This document shows, piece by piece, positions 50,945 to 59,926 of a stretch of DNA of 64,000 nucleotides; within the stretch, counting starts at the first letter, position 1, and every line of letters starts with the position of its first letter. The position numbers and the translations under genes are program-made. This DNA is from UBA11524 sp045591175 (GTDB taxonomy: Bacteria > Bacillota > Clostridia > Christensenellales > Aristaeellaceae): the NCBI GenBank assembly GCA_045591175.1, contig JAZNSI010000020.1:124001-188000 (forward strand), given 5' to 3'. The notes beneath the pieces are model-generated. The model did not search any database, was not told where the DNA came from, and saw only the letters and a list, made by a program, of their open reading frames with translations.

Positions 50945-52924
50945 TTACAGCACCTTCCTCACTGTGCTCGGAGAATACGTCTCGAAGATCTGATCGAAGT
51001 TGGTCGCCACGCTGTCGTTTGCCATAGAGCTATCGCGGAACACTGCGTAGTAGGGCTGTTTCTTGGCAATGGCAGTCACAGTTTCCGTGGTGACGTCGGT
51101 GTCAAAGCATGCCAGCAGGAACCCATCGGCCACATCAAAGACCTTCTTACCGGCAATTTCCGTCTCAACAATCTTGCTGGATAGAAGAACGCCAAGGTCA
51201 AGCATCACCTGGAAGAGCAGGTCTTCAGGGGTGCGGTCAGGCTTGATGTTGTCAGTGGTCAGGTCGAGCAGGGACTGTGTTGTGGCAGCAGGGTTGTAGT
51301 AGACATCCTGCATGTTGCTGCTATCCAGTCGCAGAACGCGAAAACCAATGTCGAGATTTCGTGCTTCAGGGCCTCCTTCTTCTTTGATCTTCTTACCAGC
51401 ACGGCGGATGCGCTCTTTGCCAATCTCACAAATAGTTGCATAGCCTGCTTTATATGCTTCTGATTTGTCATCGCAGATCTCTTGTAGCTGAACCATGATG
51501 AACTTTCGGTTTCCTTGATCTTCAGAATTGTACTGCATCACTGCATGGGCAGTTGTAGCTGAACCAGAGAAAAAGTCAAGGATAATGCAATCCCTTTGGG
51601 CTCTGCAAATGTATCTAATCAGGTTTCGAATATCCGAAATGGCCTTGGGATTCTCAAACACTCGCAGATTATCGAAAATCTTGTTAAACTCCAATGTTGC
51701 TGTCTGAGCATAGCTAAAGTGAACACTTCTCATCACTTGCTCGTCATAATCAAATAGGTTTCGCCTAATCCGAGGAAGTGTAGTTTCATCTACACCAAAA
51801 ACTACGCGTCCACTATCAATCTCCTCCTGCATTCTAGTCATAGTTGGAAATCTCCATCCAGCATCTGGACATTTGCAAACTTTTCCTGTTACAGGATGAA
51901 TTACATCGTATTTCGGGCCCCCGCCGCCAGGCCAGCTGATATTGCCATCATCTCGATAGGGGCCATATTCGTCAACTTTCGTGAATCTTGCCAAGGGTTT
52001 TCTCTCGTCATCTTTACTCCACGAGGTATACAGTTTCTTTAGTCCGTCTCCAATTAGTTCCCAGTCATCGCCATGCAACTTGCGTAATCTGGCAAACTCA
52101 TCCTTTACCTCATCAACGCCTTCTTTTGGTTCGCGGAAAATGATACCAGCATCGCTAATGGCTTGTATACTCTTAAAGTATACGAGCATGTACTCATGTC
52201 CTACAGAAAAGTATTTTGCGTCATTCTTTCTGTTCTTATCATACACAAGACATGCAACGAAGTTTATCTCCCCAAATACTTCGTCACATATCTTCTTTAG
52301 ATTGGCTTGCTCAGCATCATCGATAGAAATGAAAATAATGCCATCTTCTGTAAGAAGATCCTTTGCCAGTCGTAATCTAGGGTATAGCATATTCAGCCAG
52401 TCAGTATGGTATCGGCCGTTACTATCAGCATTAGTAACTAGTCGATTACCTTGCTCATCATATTGACCGCTGCGTCCTAGATAACTAGCGGTATCTTCTG
52501 AAAAATCGTCCTCGTAAATAAAGTCGCTACCTGTGTTATACGGCGGATCAATATAGATCATCTTGATCTTGCCCAGATACGTCTCCTGCAGGAGCTTGAG
52601 CACCTCCAGGTTATCACCCTCGATATAGAGGTTCTCCGTGGTATCAAAATCAACGCTGTCCTCCCGTACAGGGCGCAGCGTTGCAGAAATAGGCGCATTG
52701 GCCGCCAGCATGGCCTTCTTCTTATCCGGCCAGGTGAATTGATAACGCTCCTCACGGCCTTCCACCACCACGGCAGAAATCTCCTGCTGCAGCACATCCT
52801 TATCAATCGCGCGAACAACCTGGCCATCCACGATTGTCTCCGTCACTGCATTGGGGAACAGCGCAGCGAGCTTGCGGAAGTTCTCATCAGCGATGTTCGG
52901 GGTATGCATCTTGAGCTTGTCCAT
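50945..52924 (-). CDS. mod: Type III DNA adenine methyltransferase Mod
   Basis: 659 residues from the ATG at 52924 (AAGGAG upstream). The beta-class order is shown by DPPYNTG (126-132, motif IV) before DFFSGSATTAH (450-460, motif I for SAM). The target-recognition region lies between them. It methylates N6-adenine in one strand of a short asymmetric site. It is required for both modification and restriction. Confidence 0.95.
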   Translation of the reverse strand: MDKLKMHTPNIADENFRKLAALFPNAVTETIVDGQVVRAIDKDVLQQEISAVVVEGREERYQFTWPDKKKAMLAANAPISATLRPVREDSVDFDTTENLYIEGDNLEVLKLLQETYLGKIKMIYIDPPYNTGSDFIYEDDFSEDTASYLGRSGQYDEQGNRLVTNADSNGRYHTDWLNMLYPRLRLAKDLLTEDGIIFISIDDAEQANLKKICDEVFGEINFVACLVYDKNRKNDAKYFSVGHEYMLVYFKSIQAISDAGIIFREPKEGVDEVKDEFARLRKLHGDDWELIGDGLKKLYTSWSKDDERKPLARFTKVDEYGPYRDDGNISWPGGGGPKYDVIHPVTGKVCKCPDAGWRFPTMTRMQEEIDSGRVVFGVDETTLPRIRRNLFDYDEQVMRSVHFSYAQTATLEFNKIFDNLRVFENPKAISDIRNLIRYICRAQRDCIILDFFSGSATTAHAVMQYNSEDQGNRKFIMVQLQEICDDKSEAYKAGYATICEIGKERIRRAGKKIKEEGGPEARNLDIGFRVLRLDSSNMQDVYYNPAATTQSLLDLTTDNIKPDRTPEDLLFQVMLDLGVLLSSKIVETEIAGKKVFDVADGFLLACFDTDVTTETVTAIAKKQPYYAVFRDSSMANDSVATNFDQIFETYSPSTVRKVL

Positions 52925-52996
52925 GTTGGTATCTCCTTTTTCTGCGATCGGTAATCTCATTGAATAGAACCAGTCCGACCATCCTAATCCTCATAC

Positions 52997-53287
52997 TCAT
53001 CTGGTGCGTTCATCAATAGATTTTCCGGTCATTTTGGCACTCAAATAGGCTTGAATAGTGTTTAGATTATTGAGTAGCATCTGATCTGTTGCTTGCTGAA
53101 AAGTCACAAATCCTGGTAGCATTGGGGAATTGTATGCTGCAATAGCAGGATCAGACGCATTATGCTTACGGATGATATCTTCTGCTTTCTTACGGTCAAG
53201 GGGATATCCAGCTTTAACATGATCGAACACTCTTTGAATCTCGGCGATGTCATCCACGAACTTTATGACGTCCATTTCGCTCAGCAT
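52997..53287 (-). CDS. Small protein of the restriction operon, unknown
   Basis: 96 residues from the ATG at 53287 (AAGGAGG upstream). Predicted helical (FVDDIAEIQRVFDHVKAGYPLDRKKAEDIIRKH). No family recognised. Position between the DUF4391-like gene and mod suggests a role in the system. Confidence 0.6.
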   Translation of the reverse strand: MLSEMDVIKFVDDIAEIQRVFDHVKAGYPLDRKKAEDIIRKHNASDPAIAAYNSPMLPGFVTFQQATDQMLLNNLNTIQAYLSAKMTGKSIDERTR

Positions 53288-53328
53288 GTAGACCCTCCTT
53301 CTGCCGCTTATAAGCAATCGTACAGTAA

Positions 53329-53934
53329 TTACATCAGTTCACTATGGAGTTGCTTGATTTTTTGCACCAACTCAAACTTCTTTTTCGGTTGTTTTTCTGC
53401 CCACGCAGCCTTTTCGAGTTTCGCAATTTCCTTCTGAAGCTTCTCCCGCTTGGCTTGTAGAGCAATCTGCTCATCGAGCGTGCCGCTTTGCTGTAGCTCT
53501 ATTCCGGCAATTCCGGCAACTGCATGTGCCCAGACAGTATCCAGGTCAAGACCAGTTAGCTCAATGCGCAAACTATCAGGAGACGCCCATTCTCCCATCA
53601 GCAGCTTTGTCTGCCAGACAGCAAGGCGCTGCTGTCCTTCATATTCTAACACAATCAGCAGCTTTTGGCCAAACATCTTTGAAATAAAGGCGATATTTTG
53701 CTGGTCAAAATCCTTTTGCCGCAACTGAACAAGCACCACAAAGAACGCCTTGACTTTATCGCCCTGTGCCAGGTTCACAGAAACGGTTGAGATTTCGTTC
53801 ATCAGCGTGATGCGCGCAATGTCGCCATCAAAGCTTTTGCGACGGTCCACGCTCATCTCCATGCCGAAATGCTCATAGACTTTCTTCTTGGTGATGATCT
53901 TCTTGATCTCAGTTGCATGCGGCAAACCCAGCAT
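53329..53934 (-). CDS. DUF4391-like protein of the restriction operon
   Basis: 201 residues. The alpha/beta N-terminus (LGLPHATEIKKIITKKKVYEHF; FFVVLVQLRQKDFDQQNIAFISKMFGQKLLIVLEYEGQQRLAVWQTKLL) fits DUF4391, and the C-terminus is a coiled coil (QAKREKLQKEIAKLEKAAW). DUF4391 genes recur beside SNF2-type helicases and type III Mod/Res. Its role may be as an adaptor of the helicase. It starts 13 bases after the helicase stop. Confidence 0.75.
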   Translation of the reverse strand: MLGLPHATEIKKIITKKKVYEHFGMEMSVDRRKSFDGDIARITLMNEISTVSVNLAQGDKVKAFFVVLVQLRQKDFDQQNIAFISKMFGQKLLIVLEYEGQQRLAVWQTKLLMGEWASPDSLRIELTGLDLDTVWAHAVAGIAGIELQQSGTLDEQIALQAKREKLQKEIAKLEKAAWAEKQPKKKFELVQKIKQLHSELM

Positions 53935-53947
53935 ATGTTCTTCTCCT

Positions 53948-56900
53948 TTACTTCACAACCAGGAAGCAGATGAGTTCAAAGTCTTCCAGCCCCGATATTT
54001 CTCCTGAAAGGAAACTTGTCTGACGACCTCTGAGGAAACTATCAATATCACTTTCTGCTTTCACTTCGATGATAGAATCAATCGCTTCGGACAGCAGCTC
54101 AGAGTAGGACTCCATATTCTTGCCATCGTTCGTCTCCAGGTTAAAACGTTGATACAGACTCTTGTATGGCTGATCCTTACCTTTGCATAGCAGACGCATT
54201 CTATCCAGCATATCCTTGGGAGACAGGTGATTGCAGACAACCTCTCCGTCTTCGCTGATGTACACCATATAGAAAGGATGCAAGCGGTTCTGGTTGCCGA
54301 TGTTCACCTCGTTGCTGATGTTTTTGAGCACAAAGATGACGCCAGCGGGCATATCTTCCGACGCCGGAACGATGGAGTGCATGCCAAGAGGTGTATTTTC
54401 CAAGTCCCTGTGTTGCCGGATGTACTCAAGCAAATCCATACGGAAATCATTCAGGCCCAGATCCATGATAGAAATGCCGCTCTGCATGTCCTCAATATCA
54501 ACAACCTCGTTTTTGAGTCGAGTCAACTGTTGCTTGCGGTATTCCAGGTCGCCTTTCTCCTCAGCGTTGATCAAGTCATCATCACCTGTAGACGTCAACA
54601 CAGAGATACGCATACGGGTTTCGACGCGTTCTTTCAGCTTGATATACTCATCCAGATCGACATCCGGCCAGAAATTAACCAACTGAATACAGGCGTTCTT
54701 GCTGCCAATTCGATCTACGCGGCCAAAGCGCTGAATGATGCGAACCGGATTCCAGTGAATATCATAATTTACCAGATAATCGCAATCCTGAAGATTCTGA
54801 CCTTCGGAAATACAGTCGGTTGCAATCAGGATATCAATCTCTGCCTGGCTACCAGGCATTAGGACGTCTCTTCCCTTTGCTATCGGGGAGAAACAAGTCA
54901 ACACCGTATTCAGATCGCAGCGTAGACGCGGAATGGTGGTTTTGCTATCCACTACGCCGGTAATCTCCGCTGAATGAAGGCCAAACTCCTTAAGGGCATA
55001 CTGACTAACGTGCTCATACAAGTAGTCTGCCGTATCGGAGAATGCGGTGAAGATGATCATCTTACGATTTCCAGGGTTGATGGGACTTTCTACCTTCTGG
55101 CGAATCAGCGAAAGAAGCTCCTGCAACTTCAGGTCGTGTTCAGGTGTGATATCTGCAACCATAGAAATCAGAATTTCCAGCGTAAACGCGTCTTTTTCCA
55201 AGTCGTGCAGCCACAGCTTGTAGTCCATATCCGCAAGATCGATCTTCACTTTCTTACCTACCTGGAAGAGTGTAGCATTCTGATCATCGTCATCCAGGTC
55301 GCCATGGATAGAGACGTCCTCCAACTCCATCATGCAGCTTCCGTTTTCATACGCAAGGATCTTGTTAATGGTATCTTGAATCAATGCACGAATGCGTTCC
55401 AGGGTCATCCTGAATGACGAAACTGAGCTTTCCAAGCGTTTGAGCAGATTAATGCTCATAAGTTTTCGAATGCCTTCTTCACGGCCCCGCTGTGTCAAGC
55501 CTGTCCCCTTATTATGGGTCAAATCCAGGTATTTGGCCATGCGCGACGGCAGTATGAAGTTGGAAGGGGTATAGATTGTCAGCATTAAATCGTTCAATTG
55601 CCCATAGATCTCGCTATAGTTGATCGCATTCGGCAGATCAGTCAGGCTCGGCTGAATTGAAAGCGGCTTACGACGCTCCGGGAATTTCCCGATATCTGCT
55701 GTAGAGTAGTATCTCTCGATATGCTTGCGCGAGCGTGCTATTGTGACACTATCCAGGACTTCAAAGAAATCGAAGTCCAGCGTCTGCAGAAGCGCATCCG
55801 TCGTGCGCTCTTCAATTGGCAGCTTGCTCCACTGATTAAATGCTTTCTGCGCATTTCGGAAAATTTCGTCTATTGTTTTTGTGGTATTCAGTTGGGCATC
55901 GATCAGCTCAGAATTTCCTTCATACGCGAGTGCTAACTGGTTTTTGAGATCATTAAAGCGGTTATTTACTGGCGTCGCAGAGAGCATAAGTACCTTAGTA
56001 GGCACACCCGCTTGGATCACCTTATGCATCAATCGATTATATCGGTTTTCACGCTCATCTTCACCATAGGTCTGCCCACCATTCCTAAAGTTATGACTTT
56101 CATCAATAACTACAAGATCATATGCACCCCAGTTGATATAATCCAAGTCGATTTCTCCGGACTTGCCATGTTCTCTGGAAAGATCGGTATGGTAAAGCAC
56201 ATCATAACGCAAACGATCTTCGGCAATAGGGTTATTCTTGTAGTTGTGCTTATAGGTGCTCCAGTTCGCTGCAAGCTTCTTTGGACATAGAACTAGAACG
56301 GCACGGTTTTTGTTCTCATAGTACTTGATGACCGCCAGCGAAGTGAATGTTTTACCTAGACCAACACTATCAGCCAAGATGCATCCGTTGTACTTTTCCA
56401 GCTTATTAATGATAGCCAGTACAGCATCGCGCTGGAAGTCGTAAAGCATACTCCAGATCTTGCTCTGCTTAAATCCGAGCGCCTCGTTTGGAAGAACGTC
56501 CTCAGAAATGTCTTCAAGGAATTCATTGAAGATGTTATACAGGGTAAAGAAATAGATGAAGTCTGGCGAATTCTCCTTATAGGCCGTGGAGATGCTCTCC
56601 AGGACCAGTTCTGTGACATCCTGCATCTTCTTTGAATCATTCCATACCTGGTCAAATAGATTCAAGAAATGTCGCCCGTTTTCATAGGACTCTTGTCTGA
56701 CTGCAAATGAGTAGGCGTTATTTCCGCGTTCGCAACCCAAATCCACAGTTGTAAAACCGTTGATTGGGAAATATGTGCTCTCATCGACATTGATAAATCC
56801 CTGCATTGCCTCCTGAGACACATTGGAGCGGAAAGACACCTTCCGACGAATCCAATCAGCACACTCCTTAGCAATGGCCTTCTGATTGAGTTCATTGCGT

Positions 56901-57172
56901 AGCTTTACCTCAAACGCAGAACCATAGAGACTACGTTCGCGCTCGATACGAGGGATATAGAACTCGCGCTTCTCCTTGGGCGTCTTTTCTTGGACAAAGG
57001 TCGGGGACGTGAAAATGAAACGGACTTCTTCAGTAGATTCAAGTTGTTTCTTTAATTCCTGATACGCATAGATTGAGAAACAAGCAGCGGCAATGGATAC
57101 CTTGCTACCCCTCTTAATCGTATCTTGAAGGTCATCTCGAACCGTGTTGAGGATATTATCCAGATTCTTCAT
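53948..57172 (-). CDS. PLD-like / SNF2-type helicase
   Basis: 1074 residues. The N-terminus (about 1-230) looks like a phospholipase D-like domain (SKVSIAAACFSIYAYQELKKQL), but I see no HxK pair, so it may be inactive. The SNF2 helicase has ADSVGLGKT (267-275), DESH (357-360), LSATPVNN and the C-terminal QRFGRVDRIGS. A C-terminal extension of about 200 residues follows. It heads the six-gene operon and has its own strong promoter. Similar helicases occur in DISARM-like and other defence operons. Confidence 0.9.
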   Translation of the reverse strand: MKNLDNILNTVRDDLQDTIKRGSKVSIAAACFSIYAYQELKKQLESTEEVRFIFTSPTFVQEKTPKEKREFYIPRIERERSLYGSAFEVKLRNELNQKAIAKECADWIRRKVSFRSNVSQEAMQGFINVDESTYFPINGFTTVDLGCERGNNAYSFAVRQESYENGRHFLNLFDQVWNDSKKMQDVTELVLESISTAYKENSPDFIYFFTLYNIFNEFLEDISEDVLPNEALGFKQSKIWSMLYDFQRDAVLAIINKLEKYNGCILADSVGLGKTFTSLAVIKYYENKNRAVLVLCPKKLAANWSTYKHNYKNNPIAEDRLRYDVLYHTDLSREHGKSGEIDLDYINWGAYDLVVIDESHNFRNGGQTYGEDERENRYNRLMHKVIQAGVPTKVLMLSATPVNNRFNDLKNQLALAYEGNSELIDAQLNTTKTIDEIFRNAQKAFNQWSKLPIEERTTDALLQTLDFDFFEVLDSVTIARSRKHIERYYSTADIGKFPERRKPLSIQPSLTDLPNAINYSEIYGQLNDLMLTIYTPSNFILPSRMAKYLDLTHNKGTGLTQRGREEGIRKLMSINLLKRLESSVSSFRMTLERIRALIQDTINKILAYENGSCMMELEDVSIHGDLDDDDQNATLFQVGKKVKIDLADMDYKLWLHDLEKDAFTLEILISMVADITPEHDLKLQELLSLIRQKVESPINPGNRKMIIFTAFSDTADYLYEHVSQYALKEFGLHSAEITGVVDSKTTIPRLRCDLNTVLTCFSPIAKGRDVLMPGSQAEIDILIATDCISEGQNLQDCDYLVNYDIHWNPVRIIQRFGRVDRIGSKNACIQLVNFWPDVDLDEYIKLKERVETRMRISVLTSTGDDDLINAEEKGDLEYRKQQLTRLKNEVVDIEDMQSGISIMDLGLNDFRMDLLEYIRQHRDLENTPLGMHSIVPASEDMPAGVIFVLKNISNEVNIGNQNRLHPFYMVYISEDGEVVCNHLSPKDMLDRMRLLCKGKDQPYKSLYQRFNLETNDGKNMESYSELLSEAIDSIIEVKAESDIDSFLRGRQTSFLSGEISGLEDFELICFLVVK

Positions 57173-57216
57173 AAGTACGCCCTCACCAGTTGAAATTTCT
57201 CATGAATGCAAATTTT

Positions 57217-57245
57217 ATTATAGCACTTTTCCTTTTCACCATCAA
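57217..57245 (-). promoter_or_regulatory. Promoter of the six-gene restriction operon
   Basis: The minus strand has TTGATG (57240-57245), a 17-base spacer and TATAAT (57217-57222), 45 bases from the helicase ATG. No second strong promoter was seen within the operon. Confidence 0.88.
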
Positions 57246-57265
57246 CTGCGGCCTTGCGCCAAAAT

Positions 57266-57294
57266 TTGTTTTCTCACGAAATTCGGGTTATAAT
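57266..57294 (+). promoter_or_regulatory. Divergent promoter of the amber-interrupted winged-helix gene
   Basis: TTGTTT (57266-57271), a 17-base spacer and TATAAT (57289-57294). Confidence 0.75.
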
Positions 57295-57357
57295 ATTCAT
57301 AGAGAAAGTGATTAAGAGCTTTCCAAACAAACAATAGAAAAATGGAGGATAATCCAT

Positions 57358-57783
57358 ATGTACGAAACAAGTTTCAAAGCACCCTCACTACACTTCAACG
57401 GATCAAAAGATTAGGACAACAAGACCGGACAAAGCTACCTGATCCCGCAGCGACTCGCGGATATCATTTTCAATCACTTGGGCAACTCGTCCGCACAGCT
57501 CAGAATCATGATGGTACTGTGCGGCACCAAGGAAGGATTCTTTATCAGCGGCAAATGGATGCAAGGCCGCACCGGCCTCTCCCCTCAATCATACTCTGCG
57601 GCCCTGAAGAAGCTTGTAAAGCGTGGCTGGGTAAGTCATCGCAACTATCAAACTATACGGGTAAACTTTGATAAGATCTATGAAGATGGCCGGGAATATG
57701 ATGAAAACATGCAAGATCCCCGTTACACATCAGATTCATCCCGCTCAATGCCAGATGAAGATTGCTATTCAATGTCAGATTAA
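57358..57783 (+). pseudogene. Winged-helix DNA-binding protein gene with one in-frame amber codon
   Basis: GGAGG lies 9 bases before the ATG at 57358. The frame reads MYETSFKAPSLHFNGSKD, then TAG (57412-57414), then runs open for 122 codons to the TAA at 57781. The downstream part contains a winged helix (IMMVLCGTKEGFFISGKWMQGRTGLSPQ, then YSAALKKLVKRGWV). Such domains are found in plasmid and phage replication or control proteins. The well-placed start, the promoter and the good frame suggest a real gene with a single nonsense change; readthrough or reinitiation (for example at TTG 57478) is an alternative. Confidence 0.55.
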
Positions 57784-57859
57784 GAAAAAGTGAATCCCGC
57801 ATTGTGGATAATAGATAAGAATAGATAATTGAAAAAATATACTGGTAACAAATATACTA

Positions 57860-58041
57860 TCGCCGGTTCACCGGCGACAAAGAAAACGTTGAGGAAAAAG
57901 CAAAAATGCTTATGAGGGGTAAGCCGTGCTGTGGCTCTGCGAGCCAAACCACGGCGCGGCACTACGTGCCGCCCTTCGAAAGCGGCAAAGGTGGAACCAC
58001 AAAAATCACCCGCTGATTTCATGTCAGCGGGTGTTCGTTTT
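57860..58041 (+). other. GC-rich multi-hairpin region, candidate origin or structured RNA
   Basis: Within a non-coding stretch (57784-58172) there are four stems: TCGCCGGT/ACCGGCGA (57860-57877), GCCGTG/CACGGC enclosing GGCTC/GAGCC (57923-57955), GCGGCAC/GTGCCGC (57956-57972), and a terminator ACCCGCTGA/TCAGCGGGT with GTTCGTTTT (58008-58041). The GC content is far above the surrounding element. It follows a gene with a replication-type winged helix, so it may be an ori or oriT-like region, or a structured RNA ending at the terminator. No iterons seen. Confidence 0.45.
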
Positions 58042-58172
58042 GCCCTGAGGCCGCTATTACTTAGATATTATTCTTCTCCTTCTTCGTTCTCTCTTTTTGC
58101 AGATGTAGCGGGGCCGCAGCTTCTTAAAGAGTTTTCTTCTGGTGAAAAAAGAAGGAGCTATGCAGCCCCTCC

Positions 58173-58772
58173 TTAAAACCATTCTACAGGTTGTGCGCCT
58201 TTGAATTTGACGTCTCCCTTGAATTGTCTTCCCCAGTATTCATCAACATGCTCGCGGTAGTAAATTTGACCAATTGTCCAGTCACCATCTTGACTGGTTG
58301 GAATGAACTTGACGTCAATGACATTGCCGCTAACAGGCAGAATGTCTGTGCTGATGAATGGCTCACCCTCTGGATTTTCTTCGTCATCATCAAACGTCTC
58401 ATGATAGTCTGCGTCCAAACTGTATACCAATTGACCATTCTCATAGACTTCTGCGCCACAGAAACCCATGCTTGATTCATCATACACATATCGGAAGGCG
58501 GCTTCAGGAAACCGTTTCGCCAGTGCCTCCACCGCATGACTGCAAGGCGTCCATGCAGTAACAAAGGTATAGCCGGTGTTATTAACACACACTTCATCAA
58601 CGTTGCTGCAGGAACCCCATACTTCATGAAGGGGCACGTTATCGTCGCTATCAATAGGGATAATACGATTCAGGTCGAGCACTTTCTCATCGCCCTGAAC
58701 ATAAGTGCGAATGGTCTCACGTTGTTCCTCAGAGCAGGTAATTATCAAAGAGCCGAAACACCAATTAGGCAT
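58173..58772 (-). CDS. DUF1281/Api92-like ferredoxin-fold protein
   Basis: 199 residues from the ATG at 58772. It begins MPNWCFGSLIITC, the family's MPNWCxNxLxI start, and has Trp/Phe-rich strands and an acidic middle (DADYHETFDDDEENPEGEP). Members occur in phages and mobile elements; function unknown. AAAGGATGG lies upstream. Confidence 0.7.
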   Translation of the reverse strand: MPNWCFGSLIITCSEEQRETIRTYVQGDEKVLDLNRIIPIDSDDNVPLHEVWGSCSNVDEVCVNNTGYTFVTAWTPCSHAVEALAKRFPEAAFRYVYDESSMGFCGAEVYENGQLVYSLDADYHETFDDDEENPEGEPFISTDILPVSGNVIDVKFIPTSQDGDWTIGQIYYREHVDEYWGRQFKGDVKFKGAQPVEWF

Positions 58773-58790
58773 AATAGATCCCATCCTTTC

Positions 58791-59057
58791 TTATTCTTGA
58801 AAACCGCCCATGCGGTCAGCATAGTAATAGCATTCATCCCACAGCAGACAATCATGGAAGTATGTTGCCTGTTCTTCAAGCATGGCATCGCCATCTTCAC
58901 AAGCATAATATAGTGCGTCGAAATTGTCTTCTTTATGATCTGCAACAAGATCATAAACATAGCCCCGCCAATCTTCTTCGTTCAGCATTGCCTTGTTTCT
59001 CAGGATTTCAGCAATCAGTTCCTCATTACGCGGCCCCGGCACCAGTACAACTTTCAT
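58791..59057 (-). CDS. Small acidic protein, unknown
   Basis: 88 residues, acidic and aromatic (WRGYVYDLVADHKEDNFDALYYACEDGDAMLEEQ). AAAGGA precedes the ATG. It ends 18 bases before the DUF1281-like start, so the two probably form one transcript. The acidic, DNA-mimic-like composition would fit an antirestriction or inhibitor role, but this is only a guess. Confidence 0.55.
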   Translation of the reverse strand: MKVVLVPGPRNEELIAEILRNKAMLNEEDWRGYVYDLVADHKEDNFDALYYACEDGDAMLEEQATYFHDCLLWDECYYYADRMGGFQE

Positions 59058-59111
59058 CGTTTTTCCTTTCTGCGCGTTGGCGCTGTCCCATCCAGTTTTC
59101 TGTTTTATTCC

Positions 59112-59480
59112 TTATCCAATCAGCTTCTCTGCCAGGATGCTGTAATCATCCATGACATGAAGGATGACTGTAGCCGCAGTGGTGATATACTCTTCGGGCA
59201 TATCATGGAAATCCGGCACTCTTTCCTGGCCGTCCAGCGCCAGTGCGATTCTCTGGCCCGCAACATCCAGGCCCTCCCAATACAGGAAAAAGAGATTTTC
59301 CGTATCGACGTTATCACCATAGTATTCGGCAAACAATTTCTTGTCTTCCAGATAGTAGCTCACACTGTACTGCAAGTCCCGGTTGTAGAAACTAATGAAG
59401 GGGCTCTCAATCTCCAGGCTATTCAGTACACAATCAGCCAGGTCTAAGGTATTTCCGTGTTCAGTCGCTAAGTTAAACAT
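59112..59480 (-). CDS. Small protein, unknown
   Basis: 122 residues (SPFISFYNRDLQYSVSYYLEDKKLFAEYYG; VPDFHDMPEEYITTAATVILHVM). Acidic, mixed alpha/beta. AAGGAG is 7 bases before the ATG, and a consensus promoter lies upstream. First gene of a small-gene operon that ends near 58173. Confidence 0.6.
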   Translation of the reverse strand: MFNLATEHGNTLDLADCVLNSLEIESPFISFYNRDLQYSVSYYLEDKKLFAEYYGDNVDTENLFFLYWEGLDVAGQRIALALDGQERVPDFHDMPEEYITTAATVILHVMDDYSILAEKLIG

Positions 59481-59543
59481 AGTGCTATTTCACTCCTTTA
59501 TGGTTTTTTTCTTGGTGGGTTCAATCACTAACCTTGTAATATA

Positions 59544-59572
59544 ATTATAACTTTTAATTTGAGAAAAGACAA
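59544..59572 (-). promoter_or_regulatory. Promoter of the small-gene operon
   Basis: TTGTCT (59567-59572), a 17-base spacer and TATAAT (59544-59549). It is the same -35 and -10 as the promoter at 37005. Confidence 0.85.
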
Positions 59573-59640
59573 ATTTTAACTGCGCCAAATTACCTGAACC
59601 GATGGTGCTACGCCGTTCTGCTACGCGTGCCGCCGCACGC

Positions 59641-59865
59641 TCAAAAGCAGTGTTCTGCCCATACCTCCCATAGGGCGTCCTCTTCTTCGCGTTGTGCTTC
59701 CAACTCTTCCAGCAATTCAATCAAATCATCCGGTGCAGAGTGATCGATATAGTAGCTTGCTTCAGCAATGTCGGCATCCGTATATTCGTAGTAGCCAACC
59801 AGTTCTTCATAAGGCATGTTATCTAGCAGCAGCTCAACGAGAATGATGTCAATAACCAGCTTCAT
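59641..59865 (-). CDS. Small very acidic protein, unknown
   Basis: 74 residues from the ATG at 59865 (AAGGAGG upstream). Helical and strongly negative (YTDADIAEASYYIDHSAPDDLIELLEELEAQREEEDALWEV). It may be a DNA mimic, but no motif proves it. Confidence 0.55.
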   Translation of the reverse strand: MKLVIDIILVELLLDNMPYEELVGYYEYTDADIAEASYYIDHSAPDDLIELLEELEAQREEEDALWEVWAEHCF

Positions 59866-59926
59866 GGGTCTATCCTCCTTATTCATCAATGGGCAATGTC
59901 CTGCCGTCATGTATTGGAATGTGGGA

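Noticed and set aside
37080..57783. Element-wide reassignment of TAG to a sense codon
   Set aside because: The membrane protein gene at 46026 ends with a normal TAG, and the larger genes have no internal TAG, so only local readthrough or mutation is supported.
59490..59720. 76-codon minus-strand frame
   Set aside because: It overlaps the acidic gene at 59641 and the consensus promoter at 59544 and has no ribosome binding site.
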